From positions 32,001-96,000 of the forward strand of contig JAFQON010000038.1 in assembly GCA_017403185.1 (NCBI GenBank): a stretch of 64,000 nt of DNA. Reading direction: 5' to 3'. The notes under the pieces are model-generated. The model ran no database searches. It had not been told where the DNA came from and saw only the letters and a program-made list of their open reading frames with translations. Below are positions 63,945-64,000 of the stretch, in pieces; within the stretch, counting starts at the first letter, position 1, and each line of letters opens with the position of its first letter. The translations under genes were made by a program, and so were the position numbers. The stretch is from Clostridia bacterium. GTDB taxonomy: Bacteria > Bacillota > Clostridia > Oscillospirales > Acutalibacteraceae.

Positions 63945-64000
63945 ATGCCCCGAAGCTATCGGCACATAAAAGATTATGAGAAAGAAATTCTTGAATTAAG
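63945..64000 (+). CDS. Partial transposase OrfA-like protein (IS3 family), cut by window edge
   Basis: The 18 complete codons read MPRSYRHIKDYEKEILEL, similar to the start of IS3-family OrfA helix-turn-helix proteins. Only the N-terminus is visible, so the family call rests on this short stretch and on the IS-like context. Confidence 0.5.
   Translation, partial: MPRSYRHIKDYEKEILEL

Noticed and set aside
1-64000. tRNA, rRNA, CRISPR array, prophage
   Set aside because: No cloverleaf, no repeat-spacer periodicity and no phage structural genes were seen by eye. A tRNAscan or CRISPR finder run would settle it.

Overview
The window looks like a chromosomal segment of an anaerobic, endospore-forming Clostridia species, most like the Oscillospirales/Ruminococcaceae group. 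This rests on sporulation genes (spoIIGA-sigE, spoVM, gerW), RemA, CdaA/CdaR, formate-tetrahydrofolate ligase, ECF-type vitamin transport, and a gene order close to the Bacillus/Clostridium core. No rRNA, tRNA, CRISPR array or phage block was seen. The only mobile element is the start of an IS at the extreme right edge.

Layout. (1) 1-5.9 kb, minus: an envelope-anchored metallo-beta-lactamase-fold protein cut by the left edge, a YgiQ-type radical SAM protein, an FtsK/SpoIIIE translocase and a TepA/ClpP-like protease. (2) 6-17.2 kb, mostly plus: a sirtuin, minus-strand fhs, a GlpA-like / FAD oxidoreductase / DUF1667 trio, a 32-codon small ORF with its own promoter and terminator, argF, and a CarB-DapF fusion gene. 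(3) 17.2-42.4 kb, minus: an ECF S component behind an attenuator-like leader. Upstream of it lies one very long co-directional block: lipoprotein, response regulator, histidine kinase, DUF1385, prmC, site-2 protease, scpA, scpB, DUF2953, gerW, D,D-carboxypeptidase, rluB, unknown, yicC, remA, gmk, rpoZ, priA, def, fmt, Zn-peptidase, rsmB, rlmN, prpC, prkC, rsgA, small membrane ORF, spoVM, DUF3842. The part from yicC to spoVM follows the Bacillus subtilis order. (4) 42.6-55.2 kb, minus: cdaA-cdaR; alaS-hinT-PRTase-comEC-holA-Toprim-ispF; and a single-gene unit encoding a sigma-factor-like, membrane-tethered WG/SH3 protein. (5) 55.3-61.2 kb, minus: a RodA/FtsW-like gene and an operon of aldo/keto reductase, SGNH hydrolase, lone PTS IIC and a secreted ceramidase-like enzyme. 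(6) 61.2-64 kb: a small conserved-looking protein, a PHP phosphoesterase, the spoIIGA-sigE sporulation operon, and an IS3-like element starting at the sigE stop codon.

Many genes are translationally coupled (ATGA or 1-nt overlaps), and most promoters seen are SigA-type with 17-nt spacers, often with a TGn extended -10. The most unusual items are the tethered sigma-like/WG/SH3 protein, the CarB-DapF fusion whose DapF part lacks the first catalytic cysteine, the leader before the ECF transporter, a T-box element before alaS with no visible Stem I, a small independent transcription unit before argF, and a spoIIGA gene with no canonical start codon.

All functional calls come from motifs and gene order read by eye. 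No database search was run, so substrate-level assignments remain tentative.
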